Of a stretch of DNA of 64,000 bases, positions 19,003 through 27,658 are shown in pieces; within the stretch, counting starts at the first letter, position 1; every line of letters starts with the position of its first letter. The DNA comes from Rhizobium rhizogenes (GTDB taxonomy: Bacteria > Pseudomonadota > Alphaproteobacteria > Rhizobiales > Rhizobiaceae), in contig NZ_CP019702.2 of the NCBI RefSeq assembly GCF_002005205.3, forward strand, positions 1,045,501-1,109,500, given 5' to 3'. The translations under genes and the position numbers were made by a program. The notes beneath the pieces are model-generated. The model had not been told where the DNA came from, made no database searches, and was given only the letters and a program-made list of their open reading frames with translations.

Positions 19003-19276
19003 TTGGATCCTCCATCCTTATACGCATATCCGGCGGACGTTTCCTCCACCGCCGGACATGCCTCCTCATCCGCAAACTAGAATGTTGTGATATTTCACGA
19101 AAGTCAATGCCATTGCTGACCGATTGTGACCGGAGAAAACCACACCGCCACATTGCCCATGATCTCAGATATTTAGCCGCCGGCTCGGCGCGCTTCCGTA
19201 AGCCAAACTGTCATGCCGGCAAGGGCTCGATACTTCAAAGGTAAAGTAGCCACCGCCCAGGTGGAGACGATTCCAC

Positions 19277-20164
19277 TCAGCCATGCAGCGCCGCGGTAAG
19301 CCAGGCCGCCGCGCGATCGGTCGCCATTGTCCTTCGCGATTTGGTTGGCAAGACAACGTTGTAGCGCGCGCCTGAAGGCATTCTGGTGTCATCAAAAGGC
19401 ACCAGTGTCCCGTCATCCAGAAAGGTCTTCACAAGAAGTCCCCACCCCAGCGCCAGCCCCTGCCCTTCGCGCGCGGCAAAAATGGTTTCGGTATAGTGAT
19501 TGAAGCGCAGGGTCGGCTTTATCTCGAAGCGGAGATCGAGGCTGGAAAGCCAGTGGCTCCAGGAAAGCCAGGACCTGTCTTCAACATCCGTTTCTATCAG
19601 TTCATCGGCAGCCGCCAGAGACCCTGCCCCGCGCTTTTCCAGATAACCGGGTGAACATACCAGCATAAGCACATCGTCGCGCGACGCGATGACCGTTCCG
19701 TCACTGAACGGAGGAACGCCGTACCGGATGGCTATATCGATATCGCCGTCATCAAGGTTGATGCGTGTATCCTGTGAAACGACCCGGATCTGAATTCCGG
19801 GGTTCTGCGCACGGAAATCGGCAAGGCGCGGAAGCAGCCAGAAGGACGAAAACGCGACCGTCGCGCCGATTGTGACGACGTCTTTCGCCGATCCCTTGAT
19901 GGCATCGATCGTCTCCGCGATGTTGACGAAGCTTTGCGCCAATGACGCTCCCAGAGCCTCGCAGGCGGCGGTGGGCTCAATCGCCCGGTGCTTGCGGATG
20001 AACATCGGCACGCCCAGCTCATCCTCCAGCAGGGCGATCTGTCTGCTGACCGCCGCCTGGGTAACGCCAAGTTCCCCGGCAGCCGCGGTGAAGCTTCTCC
20101 GACGCAAAACCGCCTCGAGCATGATCAGCGCCGTAAGCGACGGCAGGCGTTTGCGAAACTGCAT
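19277..20164 (-). CDS. LysR-family regulator, GcvA-like
   Basis: 295 aa. N-terminal HTH (AAAGELGVTQAAVSRQIALLE) and a periplasmic-binding-like effector domain. The start (LPSLTALIMLEAVLRRRSFTAAAGELGVTQ) and the VSRQIALLEDELG pattern are of the GcvA subgroup. It is divergent from the Rieske oxygenase/reductase pair with a 107-base gap, so it is the most likely regulator of that pair. AGAGGG lies before the ATG. Confidence 0.9.
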   Translation of the reverse strand: MQFRKRLPSLTALIMLEAVLRRRSFTAAAGELGVTQAAVSRQIALLEDELGVPMFIRKHRAIEPTAACEALGASLAQSFVNIAETIDAIKGSAKDVVTIGATVAFSSFWLLPRLADFRAQNPGIQIRVVSQDTRINLDDGDIDIAIRYGVPPFSDGTVIASRDDVLMLVCSPGYLEKRGAGSLAAADELIETDVEDRSWLSWSHWLSSLDLRFEIKPTLRFNHYTETIFAAREGQGLALGWGLLVKTFLDDGTLVPFDDTRMPSGARYNVVLPTKSRRTMATDRAAAWLTAALHG

Positions 20165-20271
20165 GACACCCTCTTTGCATTACATTTCATTATACCAGCC
20201 TGAGAATTAATGCCGTTGAGAAACAAGGGATGCAAGCGCAATCTCCATGCAAACAAGCATCAGGGGATATC

Positions 20272-21525
20272 ATGCTAAACAAGCTCGCATCATCCATTTC
20301 GTCATTGCTCGATGCCCGCACCAACGGGCACTCCCTGCCAGCCGGTCTCTATACGCGCGACGATGTGTTCGAAGCCGACATCGAGGTATTTTTTCACAAG
20401 CACTGGATCTGTGTGGGTCTCGACTGCGACGTTCCGGAAGCCGGCGACGCCACGGTGGTCGACATCGGCAGGACGAGCCTCATCCTCCTGCGGGACGACG
20501 AAGGTGAAATCCGCGTGCTGCACAATGTCTGTCGCCATCGCGGTGCGCGTCTGCTGGATGCCGGCAGCACGATCATCTCGAGGCTCGTCTGCCCCTACCA
20601 CACATGGACCTATGAACTGACCGGCGAGCTCAGCTATGCGCCGCATATGGGTAAGGACTTCGACAAGAATTGTCACAGCCTGCGGCAGGTGAATTTCAAA
20701 TCGATCGGCGGCCTGATTTACGTCTGTCTTTCCGACAATCCGCCTGAAGATATCGACCTCCTCGAACGGACGATGGCAGAACGTCTCGCCCCCTATGACA
20801 TCCGCAATGCGAAGATCGCACATCAGACCGACGTCATCGAGGATGGCAACTGGAAGCTGACGATGGAAAACAACCGCGAGTGCTATCATTGCTCGGCAAA
20901 CCATCCGGAACTCTGCGTTTCCTTCGTCGATCTCGACTTCGGTTTCGACCCGGAGACATTGAGCCCCGAAGACCGGGAACAGGCCGAGGAACATTTCCGG
21001 CTTTATGACGAGCGGACAAGGGCATGGGAAACGGATGGCTTTCCCTCCTCGGCCGTCGAACAGCTTACGGATTGCGCAACCAACTTCAGAACGCAGCGTC
21101 TGATCATTTCCGGCGCCGGCGAATCCCAGACCCATGATGCGACGGCCGCTTCCGCCAGACTTCTCGGCCATATGACCCGAAAGGATCTGGGCGACACACA
21201 TCTCTGGGGACACAATTCCTGGAATCACTTCATGGGTGACCATGCGGTTGTTGCAATCGTCATTCCGCTCTCGGCCGGAAAAACCCTCGTGCGCACGAAA
21301 TGGCTGGTTCACAAGGACGCCGTTGAAGGTGTCGACTATGATTTCGACAAGCTGACCGATGTGTGGATCGCGACCACCGATCAGGATGCGGATCTGGTCG
21401 CCCGCTCCCATGCCGGCGCCCTCGATCCCGCCTATCGGCCCGGCCCCTATTCCCGTTTTTCCGAAACCAATCTCGACAAGTTCGCGACGTGGTACATCGA
21501 CCGGATGCGCGCCAATGGATATTGA
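20272..21525 (+). CDS. Rieske non-haem iron oxygenase, glycine-betaine/stachydrine demethylase type
   Basis: I chose the ATG at 20272 (417 aa), with AGGGG about 7 bases upstream; the frame opens at 20230. Rieske [2Fe-2S] ligands are Cys87, His89, Cys107 and His110 (VCRHRG, CPYHTW). The catalytic iron site shows NNRECYHCSANHPEL with Glu203, His206 and His211. These phrases are nearly those of GbcA and Stc2, which remove a methyl group from quaternary amines such as glycine betaine or proline betaine. The reductase gene overlaps its end. The genes for a hydroxyproline-type pathway close by suggest a betaine of proline or hydroxyproline as substrate, but glycine betaine cannot be excluded. Confidence 0.92.
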   Translation: MLNKLASSISSLLDARTNGHSLPAGLYTRDDVFEADIEVFFHKHWICVGLDCDVPEAGDATVVDIGRTSLILLRDDEGEIRVLHNVCRHRGARLLDAGSTIISRLVCPYHTWTYELTGELSYAPHMGKDFDKNCHSLRQVNFKSIGGLIYVCLSDNPPEDIDLLERTMAERLAPYDIRNAKIAHQTDVIEDGNWKLTMENNRECYHCSANHPELCVSFVDLDFGFDPETLSPEDREQAEEHFRLYDERTRAWETDGFPSSAVEQLTDCATNFRTQRLIISGAGESQTHDATAASARLLGHMTRKDLGDTHLWGHNSWNHFMGDHAVVAIVIPLSAGKTLVRTKWLVHKDAVEGVDYDFDKLTDVWIATTDQDADLVARSHAGALDPAYRPGPYSRFSETNLDKFATWYIDRMRANGY

Positions 21526-22606
21526 TCTTGCAACAAGGAAAAGCGGTGCGGTTGCAGATCGCGGCGTGTGGGATCCGGAGCATGACGACACGCTTGTCTG
21601 CATCGACGTTCATCAGGAAACCCATGATGTGAAGAGTTTCACCTTCGCATCCCCGCATGGAAAGCGGTTCGATTTCGAAGGTGGCCAGTATTTTCTCTTC
21701 GATTTTCCGATGGGGAACGATGCCGAAGCGCGCTGCTACAGCATCTCGTCATCCCCCCACCGGTCGAATGCTTTCAGCGTCACGGTCAAGCGCGTGGCGA
21801 ACGGTCGAGTATCGAACTGGCTTCACGACAATCTGGCCAGGGGCATGACGGTCAGCGCGCAAGGCCCGCTTGGGCAATTCATCCGCCCGCGTGCCGTCTC
21901 TTCCAAACTGCTTCTTCTCTCCGGCGGTTCGGGAATAACCCCGGTGATGTCGATCCTTCGCGACCTTGCGGATCGCTGTGAACCCGCAGATGTCGTCTTC
22001 ATGCACGCGGCGCGGACGCCGCTCGATCTGATATTCCGCGATGAACTGAACTGTCTTGCCGCTCGAATGAAGGGGCTGCGTCTGCATTTTCTTCCCGAAA
22101 CAGTGCTTGGAGAGCCGTCATGGCCGGGCCTCACCGGCCGCATCACAGCCGAATTCATGAAGCTTGCCGTACCCGATATTGCTGATCGAACCGTCATGTG
22201 CTGCGGCCCGGCGCCTTTCATGGCGGCAGCCCGTTCGATTTCATCGGCGCTCGGGGTTCCAGCGCAAACCTATATTGAGGAGAGCTTCGACGCGGCGGTG
22301 ATCGATGAAACGGGGCTTCCAGCAGAGGAGGCCGCGGCGAGCCGGTTATGGCAGGTTGAATTTCAGAAACAGGGCCGGAATATTGAAGTGCGAAGCGACC
22401 AGACCGTTTTGTCGTCGGCAAAAAAGTCCGGGGTTCGCCTGCCCTCGTCCTGCTCCAACGGCGTCTGCGGCACATGCAAGTCGAAACTGGTGTCTGGCAT
22501 CGTCGACATGAACCACAATGGCGGGATAAGGCAACGCGAGATCGACGCCGGAATGTTTTTGCCTTGCTGCTCGCGGCCGCTTAGCGATCTTGTCATCGAC
22601 CGCTAA
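21515..22606 (+). CDS. Ferredoxin-type reductase partner of the Rieske oxygenase (GbcB-like)
   Basis: The start is the ATG at 21515, inside the oxygenase gene (11-base overlap), giving 363 aa; the longer frame from 21359 is a shadow. Domain order is FAD-binding (ARCYSISSSP), NAD-binding (GGSGITPVMSI and CCGPAPFM) and a C-terminal plant-type [2Fe-2S] domain (CSNGVCGTCKSKL with a fourth Cys in LPCC). This is the layout of GbcB-like reductases that pass electrons from NAD(P)H to the Rieske oxygenase. The overlap indicates coupled translation with the oxygenase. Confidence 0.92.
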   Translation: MDIDLATRKSGAVADRGVWDPEHDDTLVCIDVHQETHDVKSFTFASPHGKRFDFEGGQYFLFDFPMGNDAEARCYSISSSPHRSNAFSVTVKRVANGRVSNWLHDNLARGMTVSAQGPLGQFIRPRAVSSKLLLLSGGSGITPVMSILRDLADRCEPADVVFMHAARTPLDLIFRDELNCLAARMKGLRLHFLPETVLGEPSWPGLTGRITAEFMKLAVPDIADRTVMCCGPAPFMAAARSISSALGVPAQTYIEESFDAAVIDETGLPAEEAAASRLWQVEFQKQGRNIEVRSDQTVLSSAKKSGVRLPSSCSNGVCGTCKSKLVSGIVDMNHNGGIRQREIDAGMFLPCCSRPLSDLVIDR

Positions 22607-22623
22607 ACACCGGCATGGGTTGA

Positions 22624-22648
22624 ACGGCATCACACACAAGGATGCCGT
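22624..22648. terminator. Bidirectional hairpin between convergent genes
   Basis: ACGGCATC and GATGCCGT form a perfect 8-bp stem with a 9-base loop, 18 bases after the reductase stop and about 60 bases beyond the end of the AraC-type regulator gene on the other strand. No long T-run. Its position suggests it separates the two convergent transcripts. Confidence 0.5.
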
Positions 22649-22705
22649 CTCCCGTTCTTGCAAGCCCCCGGTAATATCGATCATCGGCGCTTCTGACGCA
22701 CGGAA

Positions 22706-23716
22706 TCAGCGCGCGCCCAGAAAAATGGAACGCAGGTGTGACGGGGTCTGCCCGAATTCCTTCTTGAATGAGCGTGTGAACTGCGAGGCCGTGTGAAAGC
22801 CGAGATCGAGCGCAATATCGGTCAGTGGCAATTTCGTCTGCGTGAGAAGCACCTTGGCACGCTCAAGGCGCACCCGCACATAGGCCCGCGCCGGCGAAAT
22901 GCCCGCCTCCTTCTCGAATATCCGCTCCAGCTGCCTGCGCGTCACGCCCACGAATGCCGCAAGCTGAGCAATCGGCATATCGCCGTCCAGATGCTGCTCC
23001 ATCATGATCATGACCGCCCTGAGACGCGTGTCACTGTACTCCTCGTAAAGCGGTCTTCTTGGCTGGATTTCCAGATGGGAGCGCGCCTTCTCGATCTGCA
23101 ACACTTCAAGGGCGTTTCGCTCCGCATCGGGGCTGATGTGGCGCCGGACGAGGGCTGCCGCCATATCGGCGGCACTGCTGCCTCCGGCGCAGGACCCCCG
23201 GCGTCTGTCGAGATTGAAAATCCTGTCCGGCCTGACTGACAGCCGCGGAAACCGCTCCCTGAACGCCTTGGCATGAAGCCAGCTCACGCAGACGTCGTGG
23301 TTCTTCATCAACCCCGCTTCAGCCAGAATGAATGTGCCGGTGCAGATACCGAGCAAGGGAACCTTCCTCGCATCGGCAAGCTTTAAAAACGCGATCGTCT
23401 CGTGATCGACGGGATCTTCCCTGTTCAGCAATCCGCCGATGACGGCGATATAATCGAACCGGGCGGGATCGACAAAATCCGATGTTGGGGCAACCTGCAC
23501 GCCGCAGCTTGAGACGATGAGATGGCGGGTACTGCCCAGCACCTGCCAGTCCGCCTTCACCCGTCCCGAGCGATCCTGTTCGTCGCTCGCAAGGCGCAGG
23601 GTATCGACGAACATTGCAAAGGCAGACAGCGTGAATGAGCGCGCCAGCACGAAGCCAACCTTGAGCCGGTTTGTCTGGTCCGTTGCCTCACCCTCTTTGT
23701 GCTGTTCCGGACGCAT
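22706..23716 (-). CDS. GlxA-family AraC-type regulator with DJ-1/PfpI domain
   Basis: 336 aa. The N-terminal part (about 20-190) is a DJ-1/class-I glutamine-amidotransferase-like domain with GICTGTF at the nucleophile elbow; the C-terminal 100 residues are an AraC HTH pair (QLAAFVGVTRRQLERIF and HTASQFTRSFKKEFG). This architecture is that of GbdR and CdhR, which sense glycine betaine and carnitine derivatives in pseudomonads. It is the last gene of the long minus-strand run and faces the Rieske pair, so it may control both. Start preceded by GAGGCG. Confidence 0.9.
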   Translation of the reverse strand: MRPEQHKEGEATDQTNRLKVGFVLARSFTLSAFAMFVDTLRLASDEQDRSGRVKADWQVLGSTRHLIVSSCGVQVAPTSDFVDPARFDYIAVIGGLLNREDPVDHETIAFLKLADARKVPLLGICTGTFILAEAGLMKNHDVCVSWLHAKAFRERFPRLSVRPDRIFNLDRRRGSCAGGSSAADMAAALVRRHISPDAERNALEVLQIEKARSHLEIQPRRPLYEEYSDTRLRAVMIMMEQHLDGDMPIAQLAAFVGVTRRQLERIFEKEAGISPARAYVRVRLERAKVLLTQTKLPLTDIALDLGFHTASQFTRSFKKEFGQTPSHLRSIFLGAR

Positions 23717-23748
23717 CGCCTCGCTCTCCTCGCCGTTGCCTCACCCAC

Positions 23749-24747
23749 TCACGAAATCTGAAACCCGTGGGCGAGCGGGTCGCGATCATCGACATAGATC
23801 GTGTTGTGTCCGATGACGCGAGCCCAGGCGCCAATGCTTGGGATTATCCCTTCAAAGGGACCGATATTTGCGGCGCTTTCGACACGCCCTTCGAAGATCG
23901 TGCCGATGATGCTCTCGTTTCTATAGGTTGAACCGACCGGCAGGCGTCCTTTTCCATGGAGCTGCGCCATGCGTGCGGATGTGCCGGTGCCGCCCGGAGA
24001 TCTGTCAATCGCCTTGTCGCCATAAAACACCGCCGACCGGCCATCGGCACCGCTATCGACAGGCACATCACACCAGATGGCGTGATGCACGCCCCTGATG
24101 CGCTCGTCATCGGGGTGGACGGGATCGCAAATACTCTTGAGAGCATGACGAAGCTTCTGGCTGTATTCGATAATGTGCGATGCGGTCATTCCTTCGAAGC
24201 CTTCCCAGTGTTTCTGGGGCTCGATGACGGCGTAGAAGTTGCCGCCATAAGCGATATCGACGACAAGCCGGCCGATACCGGGGACATCGACCTCGATGTC
24301 GCTTTGGTGAAGGTAGCTCGCGACATTATGGAGCCGGACCGCATCAACGAAACCATCCTTCATCGTGTAGGTGACATCCACCCTGCCGGCGGGCGTCTCG
24401 ATTGCAACGACACCCGCCGTGCGAGGTTTCACCAGACCTTCTTCAATGGCGGCGGTGACGACCCCGATCGTTCCGGCACCGCACATCGGCAGGCAGCCGC
24501 TGACCTCAATGAAAAGGACGGCGAAATCACAATCGACGCGATGCGCGGGATAGATGATGGCGCCCGACATGATGTCGTGCCCCCTCGGCTCGAACATCAG
24601 CGCCCGACGGACCCAGTCATGCTCGCGGATGAAGATTTCCCGCCGCTCCCCCATCGGAAGATGCGGCAGCATCGGTCCGCCGGCCGCGACGAGGCGGACC
24701 GGATTTCCGCAGGTATGGGCATCGATGCAAAAGAACGAATGTCTCAC
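23749..24747 (-). CDS. Proline racemase/4-hydroxyproline epimerase family protein with altered active site
   Basis: 332 aa, GTG start at 24747 after GAGGAAAGCCC. Overall it fits the proline racemase family: IDAHTCGNP at the N-terminus, first catalytic Cys89 in MCGAGTIG, and the second active-site loop DRSPGGTGTSARMA. Known epimerases have Cys in this loop (DRSPCGTGTS) and a His after the first Cys-Gly (MCGHGT). Here residue 252 is Gly (codon GGC at 23992-23994) and residue 91 is Ala. A two-cysteine racemase mechanism is therefore not possible as written. Hydroxyproline 2-epimerase is the family expectation from context, but a dehydratase-like or other one-base reaction, or an inactive protein, are alternatives. 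Confidence 0.85.
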   Translation of the reverse strand: MRHSFFCIDAHTCGNPVRLVAAGGPMLPHLPMGERREIFIREHDWVRRALMFEPRGHDIMSGAIIYPAHRVDCDFAVLFIEVSGCLPMCGAGTIGVVTAAIEEGLVKPRTAGVVAIETPAGRVDVTYTMKDGFVDAVRLHNVASYLHQSDIEVDVPGIGRLVVDIAYGGNFYAVIEPQKHWEGFEGMTASHIIEYSQKLRHALKSICDPVHPDDERIRGVHHAIWCDVPVDSGADGRSAVFYGDKAIDRSPGGTGTSARMAQLHGKGRLPVGSTYRNESIIGTIFEGRVESAANIGPFEGIIPSIGAWARVIGHNTIYVDDRDPLAHGFQIS

Positions 24748-24756
24748 GGGCTTTCC

Positions 24757-25614
24757 TCAATCCAGTGCGGGTCTCGCGACCGTGTTACGATCAAGCAGAC
24801 CGCGGCTCAGCCGATCGAGAAGAAGTGCGACGGCAACAATCGCAAGGCCGGCACGCAGGCCAAGTCCCATTTCCATTCGCGTCAGACCACGCGTGACTTC
24901 CGCGCCGAGCCCTCCCGCTCCGACAAGACCGGCAAGCACCACCATGGCCAGAGACAGAAGGATGCACTGGTTGAGCCCGACGAGAAGCGTCTGTCTGGCG
25001 AGCGGAATTTCGATCTTCCACAGCACCGAGCGCGGGTGCGCGCCAATGGCGCTCCCAAGCTCCAGGAATTCCCGTGGCACCTGGTTGAAAGCCAATGTCG
25101 TCAAGCGCAGCATGGGCGGGATACCGTAAACAATCGTCGCGATGATCGCCGGCACGCGCCCGAGGCTGAAGATCATCACCGCCGGGATCAGATAGACCCA
25201 GGGCGGCACCGTCTGCATGACGTCGAGAACCGGGCGGACGATTGCTTCCAGTGTCTTGTGCCGGGAGCACAGGACGCCGATCGGAAATGCGATCGTGACC
25301 GAGATCAGGACGGCGACGGTGACCAGCGCCACCGTCTGCATCGACGCGGTCCACAGACCTACGAGCAGGCAGAAACCGAGACACAGGCCGGCAAGGATCG
25401 CCGCCCTGATGCTGACGGCAAAAAACGCGGCAATAAAAACAATCACGATCAACGCATAAGGCGGCACCGAAAGCAGCGTCGCCTCAAGGGCCGAAAGGAC
25501 GGCTTCCACCACATAGCCAATTGCCGCAAAAAGCGGATGCAGGTTGGTGTTGAGCCAGTCGACGGCCGGAGCCAGGAAGGCACCGGGTGAAAACTGCAGG
25601 GTTGTATCAGCCAT
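24757..25614 (-). CDS. Quaternary-amine ABC transporter permease (ProW type), second
   Basis: 285 aa from the ATG at 25614 (GGAGG upstream; a GTG at 25617 is possible). It overlaps the upstream permease stop by one base (TGATG). Several membrane helices and the OpuA/ProW EAA loop (ELGSAIGAHPRSVLWKIEIP). Two similar permease genes in a row suggest a heterodimer instead of the usual ProW homodimer. The cytoplasmic N-terminal extension of E. coli ProW is replaced by a short arm. Confidence 0.9.
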   Translation of the reverse strand: MADTTLQFSPGAFLAPAVDWLNTNLHPLFAAIGYVVEAVLSALEATLLSVPPYALIVIVFIAAFFAVSIRAAILAGLCLGFCLLVGLWTASMQTVALVTVAVLISVTIAFPIGVLCSRHKTLEAIVRPVLDVMQTVPPWVYLIPAVMIFSLGRVPAIIATIVYGIPPMLRLTTLAFNQVPREFLELGSAIGAHPRSVLWKIEIPLARQTLLVGLNQCILLSLAMVVLAGLVGAGGLGAEVTRGLTRMEMGLGLRAGLAIVAVALLLDRLSRGLLDRNTVARPALD

Positions 25615-26459
25615 CACTTCCTCCCTGCCCCGATACGGGCGGCACTCTGGGTAATGCGATCAAGCACCATCGTCAGGACGACGATTGCAATCGCACCGTT
25701 GATCGATGTCGCGATATCGAGCGTGCGGATCGATCCATAGATCGTCTCGCCGAGCCCGCCGGAACCGACGATGCCCGCGATCACCACCATGCCGAAGGCC
25801 ATCATCAGGCTTTGGTTGACACCGGCCATGATGCTCGGAAGCGCAAACGGCAGGCGGATCTTGAAGAACATCTTGCGCGGCGTCATGCCGATTGCCTCGC
25901 CCAGCTCGAGAAACTCGTTTGGTGTCATTCTGATGCCGAGCGAGGTCAGGCGGATCGCAGGGGGAATGGCGACGACAACGGTGGCGATCAGTGCCGTGGC
26001 GGGGCCGTATCCGAGAAGCGCAATGGCCGGCAGCAGATAAATATAGGGCGGCAATGTCTGGATCAGGTCCAGCCCCGGTTCCATGAACCGATCAAGCGCG
26101 GTGAAGAAACCCGCCGCGATGCCGATCGGGATACCGATGACCAGCGCCATTACGGTCGCAGTCAGCACCAGCGCCAGCGTGCTCATGGTTTCCGGCCAGA
26201 GACCCATCGCGTAACAGAGAACGAGAGCGAGACCGCTCAGAACCGCGAACCAGCGATTGACAAGCCGCCAGCCCACCAGCGCCACGAGGACCGCCACCAG
26301 ATAAAAAGGCGGCAGCTCCAGCAGCCAGAGAATACCATTATAGAGACCTTCGAGAACCAGCCGGACGTAATCGAAAAGGGATTCGCCATTCTCGCTCACC
26401 CATTCCAGCGTTGCATCCGTCCATTCATCGAAGGCGTCTGTGAAGCCTGAAGTGTCCAT
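25614..26459 (-). CDS. Quaternary-amine ABC transporter permease (ProW type), first
   Basis: 281 aa, ProW/OpuAB-like. Membrane helices follow an acidic N-terminal amphipathic arm (TDAFDEWTDATLEWV). The EAA loop reads ELGEAIGMTPRKMFFKIRLP. It lies 22 bases after the ATPase gene and is translationally coupled to the second permease. GGAG precedes the ATG. Confidence 0.92.
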   Translation of the reverse strand: MDTSGFTDAFDEWTDATLEWVSENGESLFDYVRLVLEGLYNGILWLLELPPFYLVAVLVALVGWRLVNRWFAVLSGLALVLCYAMGLWPETMSTLALVLTATVMALVIGIPIGIAAGFFTALDRFMEPGLDLIQTLPPYIYLLPAIALLGYGPATALIATVVVAIPPAIRLTSLGIRMTPNEFLELGEAIGMTPRKMFFKIRLPFALPSIMAGVNQSLMMAFGMVVIAGIVGSGGLGETIYGSIRTLDIATSINGAIAIVVLTMVLDRITQSAARIGAGRK

Positions 26460-26481
26460 TTCACGAAGCTCCAGCTAAAGA

Positions 26482-27573
26482 TCACGCCGCCGCGCGGTCG
26501 TTGTTGGAGGAACCCTTGACGCCCATGAGGAGACTACGGGGGGTGACGATGCCGACGACCTGCTCGTTATCGACCACGGCGATCGCATCCCGTTCCGACT
26601 GCATCGTCAGCGAAATCAGCTCATTGATGTCGGCGTCCGGCGTCGTGCGTACCAGCGTCGAAAGGTCCGAATTCGGCTGGTCCTTTCTGTAGTCGCTGAC
26701 ACTGTGCATGACCGAATGCGCCTTGATCAGATGCAGACGGGAAATACCGGCCACGAATTCCGCAACATAATCATCCGCCGGATTGAGAATGATGTCTTCG
26801 GCAGTCCCGGTCTGAATGATCGCGCCGTCTTTCATGATCGCGATGCGGTCGCCGATGCGGATCGCCTCATCGAGATCATGGGTGATGAATACGGCGGACT
26901 TGCCGAGTTGCTTTGTCAGCTGGCGGAATTCGTCCTGCAGCTGCCGCCTGATCAGCGGGTCAAGCGCGCTGAACGGCTCGTCCATGAGAATGATTTCGGG
27001 ATCGGAAGCCAAAGCGCGCGCGAGACCGACACGCTGTTGCATTCCGCCCGACAGTTCAGCCGGGTATCGCTCAAGCCAGTCGGCCAGACCAACCTTTTCG
27101 AGAGCCTGCTTTGCCGTGCTGTTGCGCTCGGTCTTTGATATGCCTTGAACTTCAAGGCCGAAGGCAGCGTTTTCAAGAACCGTTCGATGCGGCAGGAGTG
27201 CTACGTTCTGAAACACCATACCGATGTTCTTCGCCCGCATTTCACGCAGATCGGGCGGCGACAGGGCGGCGACGTCCCGTCCCTTGACCAGCACCTTGCC
27301 GGCGCTGGGCGTAATGAGCTTGTTCAGCATGCGGATCAGCGTCGACTTCCCACTGCCTGAAAGGCCCATGATGCAGAAGATTTCGCCACGCCGAACCTGC
27401 AGGCTGGCATTGTTCACACCGACAACGCAGTTGAATTGCTGCAACACTTCCTTCTTGCCAAGCCCGCGTTCGGCAATCGATCGCATCGCGGCGCCCGTCT
27501 TGTCGCCGAAGACCTTCCAGAGAGACTGGCAGTCGATCAGGATTTCGCTCGATTGAGCAGCGTCGATTTTCAT
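26482..27573 (-). CDS. Quaternary-amine ABC transporter ATP-binding protein (ProV type)
   Basis: 363 aa from the ATG at 27573; the frame extends to 27651 without a ribosome site. Walker A GLSGSGKST, signature LSGGMQQRVGLARAL, Walker B ILMDEPFSALDPLIRR, and a C-terminal CBS-type region (about 285-350; AIAVVDNEQVVGIVT) as in ProV/OpuAA, where CBS domains sense ionic strength. It is separated from the binding-protein gene by a terminator-like hairpin. Confidence 0.94.
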   Translation of the reverse strand: MKIDAAQSSEILIDCQSLWKVFGDKTGAAMRSIAERGLGKKEVLQQFNCVVGVNNASLQVRRGEIFCIMGLSGSGKSTLIRMLNKLITPSAGKVLVKGRDVAALSPPDLREMRAKNIGMVFQNVALLPHRTVLENAAFGLEVQGISKTERNSTAKQALEKVGLADWLERYPAELSGGMQQRVGLARALASDPEIILMDEPFSALDPLIRRQLQDEFRQLTKQLGKSAVFITHDLDEAIRIGDRIAIMKDGAIIQTGTAEDIILNPADDYVAEFVAGISRLHLIKAHSVMHSVSDYRKDQPNSDLSTLVRTTPDADINELISLTMQSERDAIAVVDNEQVVGIVTPRSLLMGVKGSSNNDRAAA

Positions 27574-27620
27574 GGCGGTTCCCTTGAGCCAATTACGCTG
27601 GCTTCTCTGGTTGCTTTGAC

Positions 27621-27648
27621 AAAAGCCGCCCGACCGGTGCCGGGCGGC
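27621..27648 (-). terminator. Terminator-like hairpin between binding protein and ATPase genes
   Basis: A perfect 8-bp stem (GCCGCCCG at 27625-27632 with CGGGCGGC at 27641-27648, loop of 8) is followed on the minus strand by TTTT. This is the best intrinsic-terminator shape in the window. Placed right after the binding-protein gene, it would act as an attenuator so that binding protein exceeds membrane components. Confidence 0.7.
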
Positions 27649-27658
27649 CATTGCGCGA

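Noticed and set aside
19085..19100. TTGTGA-TATT-TCACGA imperfect inverted repeat upstream of the sugar-binding-protein gene
   Set aside because: One mismatch and short arms; no regulator beside it that would be expected to use it.
23956..25590. 544-codon plus-strand frame
   Set aside because: Antisense to the racemase-family and permease genes; Asp/Arg/His-rich random translation.
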